Assembly: GCF_004792695.1 (NCBI RefSeq)
Contig: NZ_SRXU01000002.1
Location: 62,001-126,000, forward strand
DNA: 64,000 nucleotides
From: Sphingomonas naasensis
Lineage (GTDB): Bacteria > Pseudomonadota > Alphaproteobacteria > Sphingomonadales > Sphingomonadaceae
Direction of reading: 5' to 3'
The notes under the pieces are model-generated. The model ran no database searches. It had not been told where the DNA came from and saw only the letters and a program-made list of their open reading frames with translations. The position numbers and the translations under genes are program-made. This document shows positions 16,368 through 24,276 of this stretch, piece after piece. Position 1 is the stretch's first letter. Each line of letters begins with the position of its first letter.

Positions 16368-17588
16368 TTATTGATGATCGAGCATCCCGAGGATGCGCTT
16401 GGCGATCACGTTGTTCTGGATCTCGCTCGATCCGCCATAGATCGACACCGCCTTGCCGAAGAGCCAGCTGCGCACGTCCTTGAGCGCCTCCTCCTCGAAC
16501 CCCGCGCCTTCCCAGCCGAGCCCGGCCAGCCCGCGGATCTCGATCAACAGCTCGGAGCGCTCCTGCATGATCCGCGCGCCGACATTCTTCATGATCGAGG
16601 TCGCCGCCGAGGGCCCCTGGTTCGATTTGGCCTCGAGCGCGGCGCGGCGCAGCGTCAGCAGGAAGGCGCGCAAATCCATGTCGTGCCGCACGATCCGCCC
16701 GCGCAGATCGGGATCGGCGATCCGCCCCTCGGCATCCACCCCGACAAAGTGTTTCGCGAGCTGCCCGAGCGGCGCGCCGGCGAACATCCGCCCCGCGGTC
16801 GATCCGCCGCCCGACAGGCTCGATCGCTCGTGCTGGAGCAGCCGCTTGCCGATCGTCCAGCCCTGGCCTTCCTCGCCGACGCGATTGGCCTTGGGCACCT
16901 TCACATCGGTGAAGAAGGTCTCGCAGAATGGCGACGAGCCCGAGATCAGCCGGATCGGCTTCACCTCGACGCCCGGCGTGTCCATGTCGCAGAGCAGGAA
17001 GGTGATGCCTTCGTGCTTCTTCGTCTTGTCGGTGCGGACGAGCATGAAGCATTTGTCCGCCCATTGCCCGCCGCTGGTCCACGTCTTCTGGCCGTTGACC
17101 AGATAATGGTCACCCTTGTCCTCGGCGAAGCATTGCAGGCTGGCAAGGTCCGATCCCGCGCCCGGCTCCGAATAGCCCTGGCACCAGCGCACCGTCCCTT
17201 TGGCGATCGCCGGGATGTGCTCCTTCTTCTGCGCCTCGCTGCCATATTCGAGCAGGGTCGGCCCGAACATCATCACGCCCATCCCGCCGATCGGGTTCCA
17301 CGCGCCGATCCGCGCCATCTCTTCCTGCAGCACGCGCGCCTCGGCGCGGCTCAGCCCGCCGCCGCCATATTCGCCCGGCCAGGTCGGCACCCCCCAGCCC
17401 TTGTCGCCGATCGCCCGTTGCCAGGCCTCCTCGTCGGGCGAGTTCGTGTGCGGCCCCTCGACCGCCGACATTGCATTGTCCTTGCCCTTCAGCGACGGCG
17501 GGAAATGCGCCGCCAGCCAGTCGCGCGCTTCGCTGCGGAACCTCGCCAGCGGGTCGGCCGGGGCATCGATCTCGGGTGCGGTCGCCAT
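16368..17588 (-). CDS. acyl-CoA dehydrogenase, long type (406 aa)
   Basis: Complete acyl-CoA dehydrogenase. It has ARFRSEARDWLAAHFPPSL at the N-terminus, GYSEPGAGSDLASLQC and VNGQKTWTSGGQWADKC in the beta domain (about 130-185), and the C-terminal SIYGGSSEIQNNVIAKRIL near 382 that supplies FAD contacts. Downstream on the same strand is the short-type partner. Two in-frame ATGs (17591, 17588) follow GGAGAGG; 17588 has the better spacing, and an ATG at 17600 has none. Probable role: alpha,beta-dehydrogenation of a bulky or branched acyl-CoA. Confidence 0.92.
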   Translation of the reverse strand: MATAPEIDAPADPLARFRSEARDWLAAHFPPSLKGKDNAMSAVEGPHTNSPDEEAWQRAIGDKGWGVPTWPGEYGGGGLSRAEARVLQEEMARIGAWNPIGGMGVMMFGPTLLEYGSEAQKKEHIPAIAKGTVRWCQGYSEPGAGSDLASLQCFAEDKGDHYLVNGQKTWTSGGQWADKCFMLVRTDKTKKHEGITFLLCDMDTPGVEVKPIRLISGSSPFCETFFTDVKVPKANRVGEEGQGWTIGKRLLQHERSSLSGGGSTAGRMFAGAPLGQLAKHFVGVDAEGRIADPDLRGRIVRHDMDLRAFLLTLRRAALEAKSNQGPSAATSIMKNVGARIMQERSELLIEIRGLAGLGWEGAGFEEEALKDVRSWLFGKAVSIYGGSSEIQNNVIAKRILGMLDHQ

Positions 17589-17665
17589 CATCCTCTCCAT
17601 GCCGTGCTCGGCTAGATTCGAAAATGCGGTATGGTGACGCCCACGTCAAGCTCCGTCACTCCCGC

Positions 17666-17703
17666 CACCTTCGTCACTCCGCGAAAGCGGGGATGACGAA
17701 GGT
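17666..17703. repeat. REP-like half unit, family S, copy E
   Basis: CCACCTTCGTCACTCCGC and GCGGGGATGACGAAGGTGG pair around GAAA into one long hairpin. It contains the same CGTCA(C/T)...GCGAAAGC core as the larger family S units. It lies in the divergent gap between the dehydrogenase (start 17588) and the MFS gene (start 17767). Confidence 0.7.
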
Positions 17704-17766
17704 GGAACACGGGGATGACGCGGGCGGGTGAAACCCGCTACAACCCGCCGCGAAAAGGGGCCCGGC

Positions 17767-19011
17767 ATGACATTCCATCACCGCGCGGTACCGATCGTGC
17801 TCGCCGCCGTGCTGATCGATTCGATCGGTTTCGGCATCGTCATGCCGGTGCTTCCCCGCCTCGTCGTCGAGTTCGCCCATGTCGGGCTCGAGGACGCCGC
17901 GCGGATCGGCGGCTATATGCTCGCCGCCTATGCAGTGACCCAGTTCTTCGCGGGGCCGATCCTCGGCACGCTCGGCGACAGCTTCGGCCGGCGTCCGGTG
18001 CTGCTCTTCTCGATGCTCGCCTTTGCCGCCGACTATGCCTTCATGGCCGCCGCGCCGAGCATCGCCTGGCTCTTCGTCGGCCGGATGATCGCCGGAGTCG
18101 CCGGCGCTTCCTATGGTCCCGCCAACGCAGTCCTCGCCGATGTGACGCCGCCCGAGAAGCGCGGCGCCACCTTCGGACTGATGGGCGCGGCGTTCGGGAT
18201 CGGCTTCATCCTTGGACCCGCGATGGGCGGATTGATCGCCGGCCTCGGCACCCGCGCGCCGTTCATCGCCGCCGCGGTGCTCGCCGGGCTCAATGCGCTG
18301 TGGATCCTCGCCGCGCTGCCCGAGACGATGCTGCCCGAGCGCCGCCGCGCGTTTCGCTGGGGCAATGCGCACGTCTTCGCCGCGTTCAAGCCGATCTTCC
18401 ATGCCGGCAATGCCGGCTGGCTGCTGCTCGCCGCCTTTCTCTGGCAGTTCGGCCACATGGTCTATCCGGCGACCTGGGCCTTCTGGAGCGAGATCGCGCT
18501 CGGCTGGGACGAACGGGCGATCGGCTGGTCACTCGCCGCCTCGGGGCTGGCGATGGCGCTGGTCCAGACGCTCGTCACCGGCCGCGCGATCAAGCGCTGG
18601 GGCGAGGCGCGCACCGTGGTGCTCGGCATGCTCGCCGGCGCCTCGGTCTTCGTCTGCTACGTCTTCGTGCGCCAGGGCTGGATGGTCTATGCGCTGATCC
18701 CGATCGGCGCGTTCCAGGCGCTCGCCTGGCCCTCGATCAACGCTTTGCTCTCGCGGATGACCGACGCGCAACACCAGGGCGCGTTGCAGGGCGGCATGGC
18801 CAGCCTCAACAGCGTCGCGCTGATCCTCGCGCCGCTGGTGCTCAGCCAGTCGCTGGCCTTCGGCGCCGAGCGCGGCTTCCCCGCGGGTAATTTCGTGCTG
18901 GCGGCGGGCCTCGCGCTCACCGCCTTGCTGATCGTCGTTCTGCGCGTCGTTCCCCGGGTCCAGCCCGCGCCCGCCGCGCAACCCGCCACGCAGCCCGCCG
19001 CCGGCGATTAG
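17767..19011 (+). CDS. MFS transporter, TetA-like (TCR/Tet family)
   Basis: 414 residues from the ATG at 17767, with about 12 hydrophobic segments. The family motif after TM2 is GTLGDSFGRRPVLLFSM. Also present are IDSIGFGIVMPVLPRLV in TM1, GRMIAGVAGASYGPANAV and GAAFGIGFILGPAMGG. These match the drug:H+ antiporter-1 (12 TM) group with TetA of classes A-C. No TetR-type repressor is adjacent, so tetracycline export is not established; general drug or metabolite efflux is safer. The extension starting at 17728 lacks membrane character. Confidence 0.88.
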   Translation: MTFHHRAVPIVLAAVLIDSIGFGIVMPVLPRLVVEFAHVGLEDAARIGGYMLAAYAVTQFFAGPILGTLGDSFGRRPVLLFSMLAFAADYAFMAAAPSIAWLFVGRMIAGVAGASYGPANAVLADVTPPEKRGATFGLMGAAFGIGFILGPAMGGLIAGLGTRAPFIAAAVLAGLNALWILAALPETMLPERRRAFRWGNAHVFAAFKPIFHAGNAGWLLLAAFLWQFGHMVYPATWAFWSEIALGWDERAIGWSLAASGLAMALVQTLVTGRAIKRWGEARTVVLGMLAGASVFVCYVFVRQGWMVYALIPIGAFQALAWPSINALLSRMTDAQHQGALQGGMASLNSVALILAPLVLSQSLAFGAERGFPAGNFVLAAGLALTALLIVVLRVVPRVQPAPAAQPATQPAAGD

Positions 19012-19093
19012 CTCCGTTTCGAAGCCAATAGTCCGGCGCGCGGCTTGACCGCGTGGCGGCGCGCAGGGATCATTGCCCGGACCGGGAGGCGCC

Positions 19094-20443
19094 ATGGCCG
19101 AGCATTGCGCGCAACGCAGATTCAACGATCGTCCCGTCTCGCGCGAAGCGGCGCCGCCGCGGACGGGCGTTCACGCCACCGCGCTCAACGCCGCGCCGCG
19201 CGTCGCGCAACTGCGCGAAGCCGCGTCGGCGCTCGCGCCGCGCGCCAATCGCACCGGGCTTCCCGATCGGCTCAAGCACGGCGTCGAGCGCCTGTCGGGC
19301 ATGGCGATGGATCATGTCCGGGTGCATTATAACTCGCCCGAACCGGCCCAGCTGATGGCGCATGCCTATACCCAGGGCGCCGACATCCATGTCGGCCCCG
19401 GCCAGGAGGCGCATCTCGGGCACGAGGCGTGGCACGTCGTCCAGCAGGCCGAGGGGCGGGTCCCGCCGACGACGCAGCTCAAGGGCGTTGCGATCAACGA
19501 TCAGCTCCCGCTCGAGGCCGAGGCGGACCGGATGGGCGCGCGGGCATGGGCGGCGGGCTCGGCGCCGCATGCCGCTGAATGCGGCTGCGCGGGCTGCCAT
19601 GCCGCGCCGCTGGCCGCGGCGCCGGTCCAGCGCGTGGTGCAGCGCCTCTGCAACGCCGGGCATCCCTATCATCCGGACGGCCCCTGCCCCTTCGAGGCGA
19701 TCGACACGCGCCCGCGGCGCCAGGGCGGCGGCAATTTCCGCTCGATCTACACCACCCCGCAGAGCGACGACACCGATCAGGCGCTCGCGCAGCATCAGTC
19801 GCAATTCCTGCTCGGCAGCAATTATCTGCCGCCGGTCGAGGTGCTCCACGCGCCCGCCACGCCGATGCCGCAACATGTCCCGCGGCGCGATCCGGCGCAG
19901 ACCGGCACCGCGTTCCAGCTGGGCACCGGGCACGATAGCGCGCGCGAGCACATGGAATCACAGGGCTATGAGAGCGGGCCGCGGCGGCATCACCGCACGC
20001 ATATCGGCGGATACGGCCAGCACGGTCCGATCGCCGACAATCCCGACAACATCGTCGCCGCGAGCGGCCCGATCAACGGCTTGATGACGACGGTCGATGG
20101 TCGCTATCCGCCGGGATATATCAACCTCAACGAAGCCGAGGTGCAGCCGGGGACGCGCGTGGCGCACCGCATCCATCAGGCGGTCGCGCATCCCGATGCC
20201 CCCAACACGCCGCTGTTCCGCCTGTCGCACGATGCGCAGCAGCCGCTGGTCACCGGCGGCCAATGGGACGCGCAGCAGCAATGGGCCCAGCAGCGCCTCA
20301 CCGCCGAGAATCTCGAGAACCTGCATCTGCTCCAGAATCTCTCGCCGGGATCGTGGCCGACGATGGATCAGCTGCGCGACGAGGACGATAGCCGCCGCGT
20401 CGCCGAGGCACTCGACGCGATGCGGCGCTACCAGGGGCAGTAG
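19094..20443 (+). CDS. DUF4157 (eCIS-core type) protein with uncharacterised C-terminal domain
   Basis: 449 residues. The N-terminal half holds a DUF4157 domain: [45 protein letters not shown] and [16 protein letters not shown] with a zinc-protease-like HExxH. This is followed by a Cys-rich CGCAGCHA and HAAP-type linker. The C-terminal half (from about 185) matches nothing I recognise; it has a His-rich stretch [16 protein letters not shown] and [16 protein letters not shown]4157 is often linked to extracellular contractile injection systems and toxins, but no tail or sheath genes occur here. GGGAGG at 19084-19089 supports the ATG at 19094. Confidence 0.7.
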   Translation: MAEHCAQRRFNDRPVSREAAPPRTGVHATALNAAPRVAQLREAASALAPRANRTGLPDRLKHGVERLSGMAMDHVRVHYNSPEPAQLMAHAYTQGADIHVGPGQEAHLGHEAWHVVQQAEGRVPPTTQLKGVAINDQLPLEAEADRMGARAWAAGSAPHAAECGCAGCHAAPLAAAPVQRVVQRLCNAGHPYHPDGPCPFEAIDTRPRRQGGGNFRSIYTTPQSDDTDQALAQHQSQFLLGSNYLPPVEVLHAPATPMPQHVPRRDPAQTGTAFQLGTGHDSAREHMESQGYESGPRRHHRTHIGGYGQHGPIADNPDNIVAASGPINGLMTTVDGRYPPGYINLNEAEVQPGTRVAHRIHQAVAHPDAPNTPLFRLSHDAQQPLVTGGQWDAQQQWAQQRLTAENLENLHLLQNLSPGSWPTMDQLRDEDDSRRVAEALDAMRRYQGQ

Positions 20444-20521
20444 CGCCCGCCTCGTGGATCCGCCTTGCTTTTTCGAAAAATGCGTATGGCATCCGCGCGG
20501 CGGGTCGCCTACCAAGCCGGC

Positions 20522-22018
20522 ATGGGGGAACCGGACGCATCTGCGGCGACGATGTTGGCGAGCGATTTCGCGGCGCTGCCCGATCTGATCCGCGCGCACG
20601 GCCGCGAGCGCGGCGACAAGCCGGCGATCATCTTCGGCGAGCGGGTCGTGAGCTATGCCGTGCTCGACCGGCTCATGGACGACATCGCCTTTTCGCTGCA
20701 GCGCGACGGCGTCGAGCCGGGCGACGCGGTCGCGATCCTCGGGCCCAACATGCTCGAATATCTGCTCGTCTTCCTCGGCACGCTCCGCGCCGGCTGCGTC
20801 GCCGCGCCGCTCGCGCCCTCGGCCACACCCGAACAGCTCGCCGCGATGGTCGCCGACTGCGGCGCGCCAATCCTGTTCCACGATGCCGCGCACGCCATCG
20901 ATGTGCCCGTCCGGAAGGTCTATCTCGAACATCTGCTCGACTGGATCGACGAAGGCGTGCCTGCGCCGGTGCGGATCGCTCCCGGGGACGCGTTCAACAT
21001 CATCTATTCCTCGGGCACCACCGGCACGCCCAAGGGCATCGTCCAGCCGCACGCGATGCGCTGGGTGCATATCGGTCGCGCCCCCGGCGGGTTCGGCGAG
21101 GCGGTGACGATGGTCGCCACCCCGCTCTATTCGAACACCACGCTCGTCAGCGTCCTGCCCACGCTCGGCTGGGGCGGCACGGTGGTGCTGATGGCGAAGT
21201 TCGACGCGCGCGACTATCTCACCCTCGCCGAGAAGCATCGCGGCACCCTCACCATGCTGGTGCCTGTCCAATATCGCCGGATCATGGCCGATCCCGAGTT
21301 CGACCGCTTCGATCTCTCCAGCTTCACGCTCAAGACCTGCACCAGCGCGCCCTTCCCCGCCGCGCTCAAGGCCGACATCCTCGCGCGCTGGCCGGGGCTG
21401 CTCGTCGAATATTACGGCATGACCGAGGGCGGCGGCACCACGGCGCTGGTCTGCAACGCCCATCCCGACAAGCTGCACACCGTCGGCAAGCCGCTCGAGG
21501 GGCAGGACATCCGCCTGATCGACGACGACGGCCGCGAAGTGCCGCAGGGCGAGGTCGGCGAGGTCGTCGGCCGCTCGGGCGCGATGATGACCGGCTATCA
21601 TGGCCGGCCCGATGCGACCGACGCCGCGACCTGGTACGACGAGGCCGGCAACCGCTTCATCCGCCACGGCGATATCGGCCGCTTCGACGAGGACGGTTTC
21701 CTCACCCTGCTCGATCGCAAGAAGGATCTGATCATCTCGGGCGGGTTCAACGTCTATCCCTCGGATCTCGAGGCGGTGCTCGTCACCCATCCCGATGTGG
21801 TGGAATGCAGCGTCGTCGGCATGCCCTCGGAGCAATGGGGCGAGACCCCGGTCGGCTTCTATGTCGGCGCCGGCGAACCCGCGGAAATCCTCGGCTGGTG
21901 CAACGCGAAGCTCGGCAAGACCCAGCGGCTCGCCGATCTCGTCCGCGTCGACGCGCTGCCGCGCAGCGCGATCGGCAAGGTGCTCAAGCGCGAGCTGCGC
22001 GACCGCTACTCCGCATGA
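20522..22018 (+). CDS. acyl-CoA synthetase (class I adenylate-forming, fatty-acid-CoA ligase-like)
   Basis: 498 residues from the ATG at 20522. The P-loop-like A3 motif is IIYSSGTTGTPKGIVQPH. It also has YYGMTEGGGTT, the hinge-region HGDIGRFDEDGFLTLLDRKK and the C-terminal ALPRSAIGKVLKREL with the catalytic Lys. It converts a carboxylate to its CoA thioester with ATP. Substrate is unknown; the family covers medium/long-chain and aromatic acids. Its last four bases, ATGA, are shared with the start of the thioesterase gene, indicating translational coupling. An upstream in-frame start (20465) is possible. Confidence 0.92.
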   Translation: MGEPDASAATMLASDFAALPDLIRAHGRERGDKPAIIFGERVVSYAVLDRLMDDIAFSLQRDGVEPGDAVAILGPNMLEYLLVFLGTLRAGCVAAPLAPSATPEQLAAMVADCGAPILFHDAAHAIDVPVRKVYLEHLLDWIDEGVPAPVRIAPGDAFNIIYSSGTTGTPKGIVQPHAMRWVHIGRAPGGFGEAVTMVATPLYSNTTLVSVLPTLGWGGTVVLMAKFDARDYLTLAEKHRGTLTMLVPVQYRRIMADPEFDRFDLSSFTLKTCTSAPFPAALKADILARWPGLLVEYYGMTEGGGTTALVCNAHPDKLHTVGKPLEGQDIRLIDDDGREVPQGEVGEVVGRSGAMMTGYHGRPDATDAATWYDEAGNRFIRHGDIGRFDEDGFLTLLDRKKDLIISGGFNVYPSDLEAVLVTHPDVVECSVVGMPSEQWGETPVGFYVGAGEPAEILGWCNAKLGKTQRLADLVRVDALPRSAIGKVLKRELRDRYSA

Positions 22019-22788
22019 CTCCGATCGCCGACATCCTCGCCGCCGCCGCGCGCCACGAGGGCGGGTTCCGCACCGCGATCCCCGCCGACTGGATGCAGGG
22101 GCGCACCGCGTTCGGCGGCCTCTCCGCCGCGCTCGCGCTGCAGGCGGCGCTCGAGCATGAACCCGATCTCCCGCCGCTGCGCTCGGCGCAGATCGCGTTC
22201 ATCGGCCCGCTCGCCGGCGCGGTCGAGGTGACGGCGACCAAGCTCCGTCGCGGCCGCAACGCCGCCTTCCTCCAGTCCGACCTCGTCTCCGAAGCCGGGC
22301 TCGGGCTGCGCGCCACCTTCGTGTTCATGGCCGAATTGCCCTCGACGATCGCGCATGACGAGGCGCCGCGCGCGCCGATCGCGCCGCCCGCGCCCGACGC
22401 CCAGCTCTACACCGGTCCCGAGACCTTCTTCACCGGCAACTTCAATTTCTGGGACCCCGGGGCCGCGCCCGGCCCCGCCGAGTGGCTGCGCTGGGCGCGG
22501 CTGCGCGCGCGCGACGGGCTCGATCCGATGGTCGAGCTGCTCGCGATCGGCGATGCGCTGCCCCCCGGCGCGTTCAAGCTCGCCGGCGAGCGCCAGACCC
22601 CGCTCAGCTCGCTCAACTGGCAGATCAACTTCCTCACCCCCGCGCCCGCGACCCGGGACGGCTGGTGGCTGCTCGCGGCGCAGGCCGACACCGCGCATCA
22701 CGGCTATTCGAGCCAGCGCATGACGATCTGGAACGCCGCCGGCGATCCCGTGGCCGAAGCGATGCAGGGCGTCGCCATCTTTGGCTGA
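22015..22788 (+). CDS. acyl-CoA thioesterase, TesB-like double hot-dog
   Basis: 257 residues. The hot-dog helix motif is GRTAFGGLSAALALQAALE, then LRSAQIAFIGPLAGAVEV. A second hot-dog contains RDGLDPMVELLAIGDALPPG, SSLNWQINFLTPA and the C-terminal HHGYSSQRMTIWNAAG. It is shorter and more divergent than the TesB at 1573-2457. The ATG overlaps the stop of the CoA ligase gene (ATGA), so ligase and thioesterase are made together. Chain-length preference cannot be read from sequence. Confidence 0.85.
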   Translation: MTPIADILAAAARHEGGFRTAIPADWMQGRTAFGGLSAALALQAALEHEPDLPPLRSAQIAFIGPLAGAVEVTATKLRRGRNAAFLQSDLVSEAGLGLRATFVFMAELPSTIAHDEAPRAPIAPPAPDAQLYTGPETFFTGNFNFWDPGAAPGPAEWLRWARLRARDGLDPMVELLAIGDALPPGAFKLAGERQTPLSSLNWQINFLTPAPATRDGWWLLAAQADTAHHGYSSQRMTIWNAAGDPVAEAMQGVAIFG

Positions 22789-22866
22789 GCCCGGCCACGC
22801 GCACGTCGCCGTCTGCGGCTGACCACTCCTCCCGGGCGAGCGGAGGTTCACAAACCCCGGGCTCCG

Positions 22867-22886
22867 CGACAATTTGCGACAACTTG
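22867..22886 (+). promoter_or_regulatory. tandem 10-bp direct repeat upstream of the EF-hand gene
   Basis: CGACAATTTG is followed immediately by CGACAACTTG, with a further CGACAG at 22909. Tandem repeats with one-helical-turn periodicity are typical of OmpR-family response regulator sites. An OmpR-type regulator gene lies two genes downstream. The binding assignment is inferred. Confidence 0.4.
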
Positions 22887-22975
22887 CCGCCCGAATGACA
22901 AAGCCCTGCGACAGCCGCGCCCCAAAAGGCAGTCCAGTCGCGGCGGAGGCCGCCCGCATGCTGGAGTAGTTTGCC

Positions 22976-23437
22976 ATGAAGAAGACCCTCGCCGCCGCGC
23001 TGCTCGGCGCCACCCTGTTCGCCGGCACCGCGTTCGCCGCGCAGACCACGCCCGCCACCGCGCCGCAGGATCGCCCGATGCGCGGCGACCTGTTCGGCAA
23101 GGCCGATACCAACAATGACGGCGTCGTCACCAGGGCCGAGTTCCTCGCCGATGTCGACGCCCGCTTCGCCAGGCTCGATGCCAACAAGGACGGCAAGATC
23201 GACAAGGCCGAGCGCCCCGGCGGCGGCGAAGGCCGCGGCGGCCGGATGATGGGCCGCGCCGACACCGATGGCGACGGCGCGATCTCGCTCGCCGAGCAGC
23301 GTGCCCAGGCCGTCAAGCGCTTCGATCGCATCGACGCCAATAGCGACGGCAAGATCGACAAGGCCGAGAGCGACGCCATGCGCGAGCGCATCCGCGGCAT
23401 GATGGAGCGTCGCGGCGGCGCCCCCGACGCCAACTAA
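22976..23437 (+). CDS. secreted EF-hand calcium-binding protein
   Basis: 153 residues with a signal peptide (KKTLAAALLGATLFAGTAFA) followed by four EF-hand loops. These are DTNNDGVVTRAE (44-55), DANKDGKIDKAE (68-79), DTDGDGAISLAE (96-107) and DANSDGKIDKAE (120-131), all with Asp at positions 1, 3 or 5 and Glu at 12. A Gly/Arg-rich linker separates the two pairs. Probably a periplasmic calcium or divalent-cation buffer or sensor. It lies 76 bases upstream of a two-component system, so it may be a target or accessory of that pair. Confidence 0.88.
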   Translation: MKKTLAAALLGATLFAGTAFAAQTTPATAPQDRPMRGDLFGKADTNNDGVVTRAEFLADVDARFARLDANKDGKIDKAERPGGGEGRGGRMMGRADTDGDGAISLAEQRAQAVKRFDRIDANSDGKIDKAESDAMRERIRGMMERRGGAPDAN

Positions 23438-23513
23438 GCCCCCCTCGCCGGGCGGCCCCCTCCTCTCGCCGCCCGGCACTTCTTTTCACCCGCGGAGTTG
23501 TTACGGTCGCATC

Positions 23514-24233
23514 ATGTCCGATCTCCCCCATTTGCTTCTCGTCGACGACGAACGCTCGATCCGCGAGCCGCTCGCGCAGTACCTGACCAAACAGGGTTTC
23601 CGCGTGACGCAGGCCGGCGATGCGGAGGGCGCGCGCGCGCGGATGGCGGCCTATGCGATCGATCTCGTCATCCTCGACATCATGATGCCCGGCGAGGACG
23701 GGCTCAGCCTGTGCCGCCATATCCGCGAGACCAGCGAGACGCCGGTGATCCTGCTCACCGCGCGCAGCGAGGAGACCGACCGGATCGTCGGGCTCGAGAT
23801 GGGCGCCGACGATTATGTCGTGAAGCCCTTCTCCCCGCGCGAGCTCGCGGCGCGCATCAAGGTGGTGCTGCGCCGGATGGCCGGCGGCGGCACCAAGCAG
23901 CACGCGCCCGAGACGGGCAGCTTCGCCTTTGCCGGCTGGGTGCTCAAGACCGGTGAGCGCGCGCTGGTCGATCGCGAGGGCGTGTCGGTCGCGCTGTCGA
24001 CCGGCGAGTATAATCTCCTCCACGCGCTGGTCACGCGCCCGCGCCAGGTGCTCACCCGCGATCAGCTGCTCGATCTCACCCAGGGCCGCGAGGCCGCGGC
24101 GTTCGATCGCGCGATCGACAACCAGGTCAGCCGGCTGCGCAAGAAGATCGAGCCCGACGCGCGCAACCCCAGCCTGATCAAGACCGTGTGGGGCGGCGGC
24201 TACACCCTCGCCGCCGAAGTGACGCGGTTGTGA
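23514..24233 (+). CDS. OmpR-family response regulator
   Basis: 239 residues. The receiver domain has the acidic pair D11-D12, phospho-acceptor D55 in LVILDIMMPGEDG, and the conserved Lys in DDYVVKPF. The winged-helix DNA-binding domain includes LSTGEYNLLHALVTRPRQVL and ends KTVWGGGYTLAAEV. It is followed 43 bases on by its histidine kinase. It is closest in look to OmpR/TctD-like regulators; the signal is unknown. The EF-hand gene upstream, preceded by a tandem direct repeat, is a reasonable target. Confidence 0.92.
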   Translation: MSDLPHLLLVDDERSIREPLAQYLTKQGFRVTQAGDAEGARARMAAYAIDLVILDIMMPGEDGLSLCRHIRETSETPVILLTARSEETDRIVGLEMGADDYVVKPFSPRELAARIKVVLRRMAGGGTKQHAPETGSFAFAGWVLKTGERALVDREGVSVALSTGEYNLLHALVTRPRQVLTRDQLLDLTQGREAAAFDRAIDNQVSRLRKKIEPDARNPSLIKTVWGGGYTLAAEVTRL

Positions 24234-24276
24234 AGCGCCCCCTTCGTGCTCCCGTCCCTGCACGGAAGGGGAGAAA

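Noticed and set aside
17767..19011. tetracycline resistance determinant
   Set aside because: TetA-like motifs are clear but no TetR partner is adjacent and many chromosomal efflux pumps of this group have other substrates.
19094..20443. part of a contractile injection system island
   Set aside because: Only the DUF4157 protein is present; neighbours are an MFS transporter and a CoA ligase, with no structural genes.
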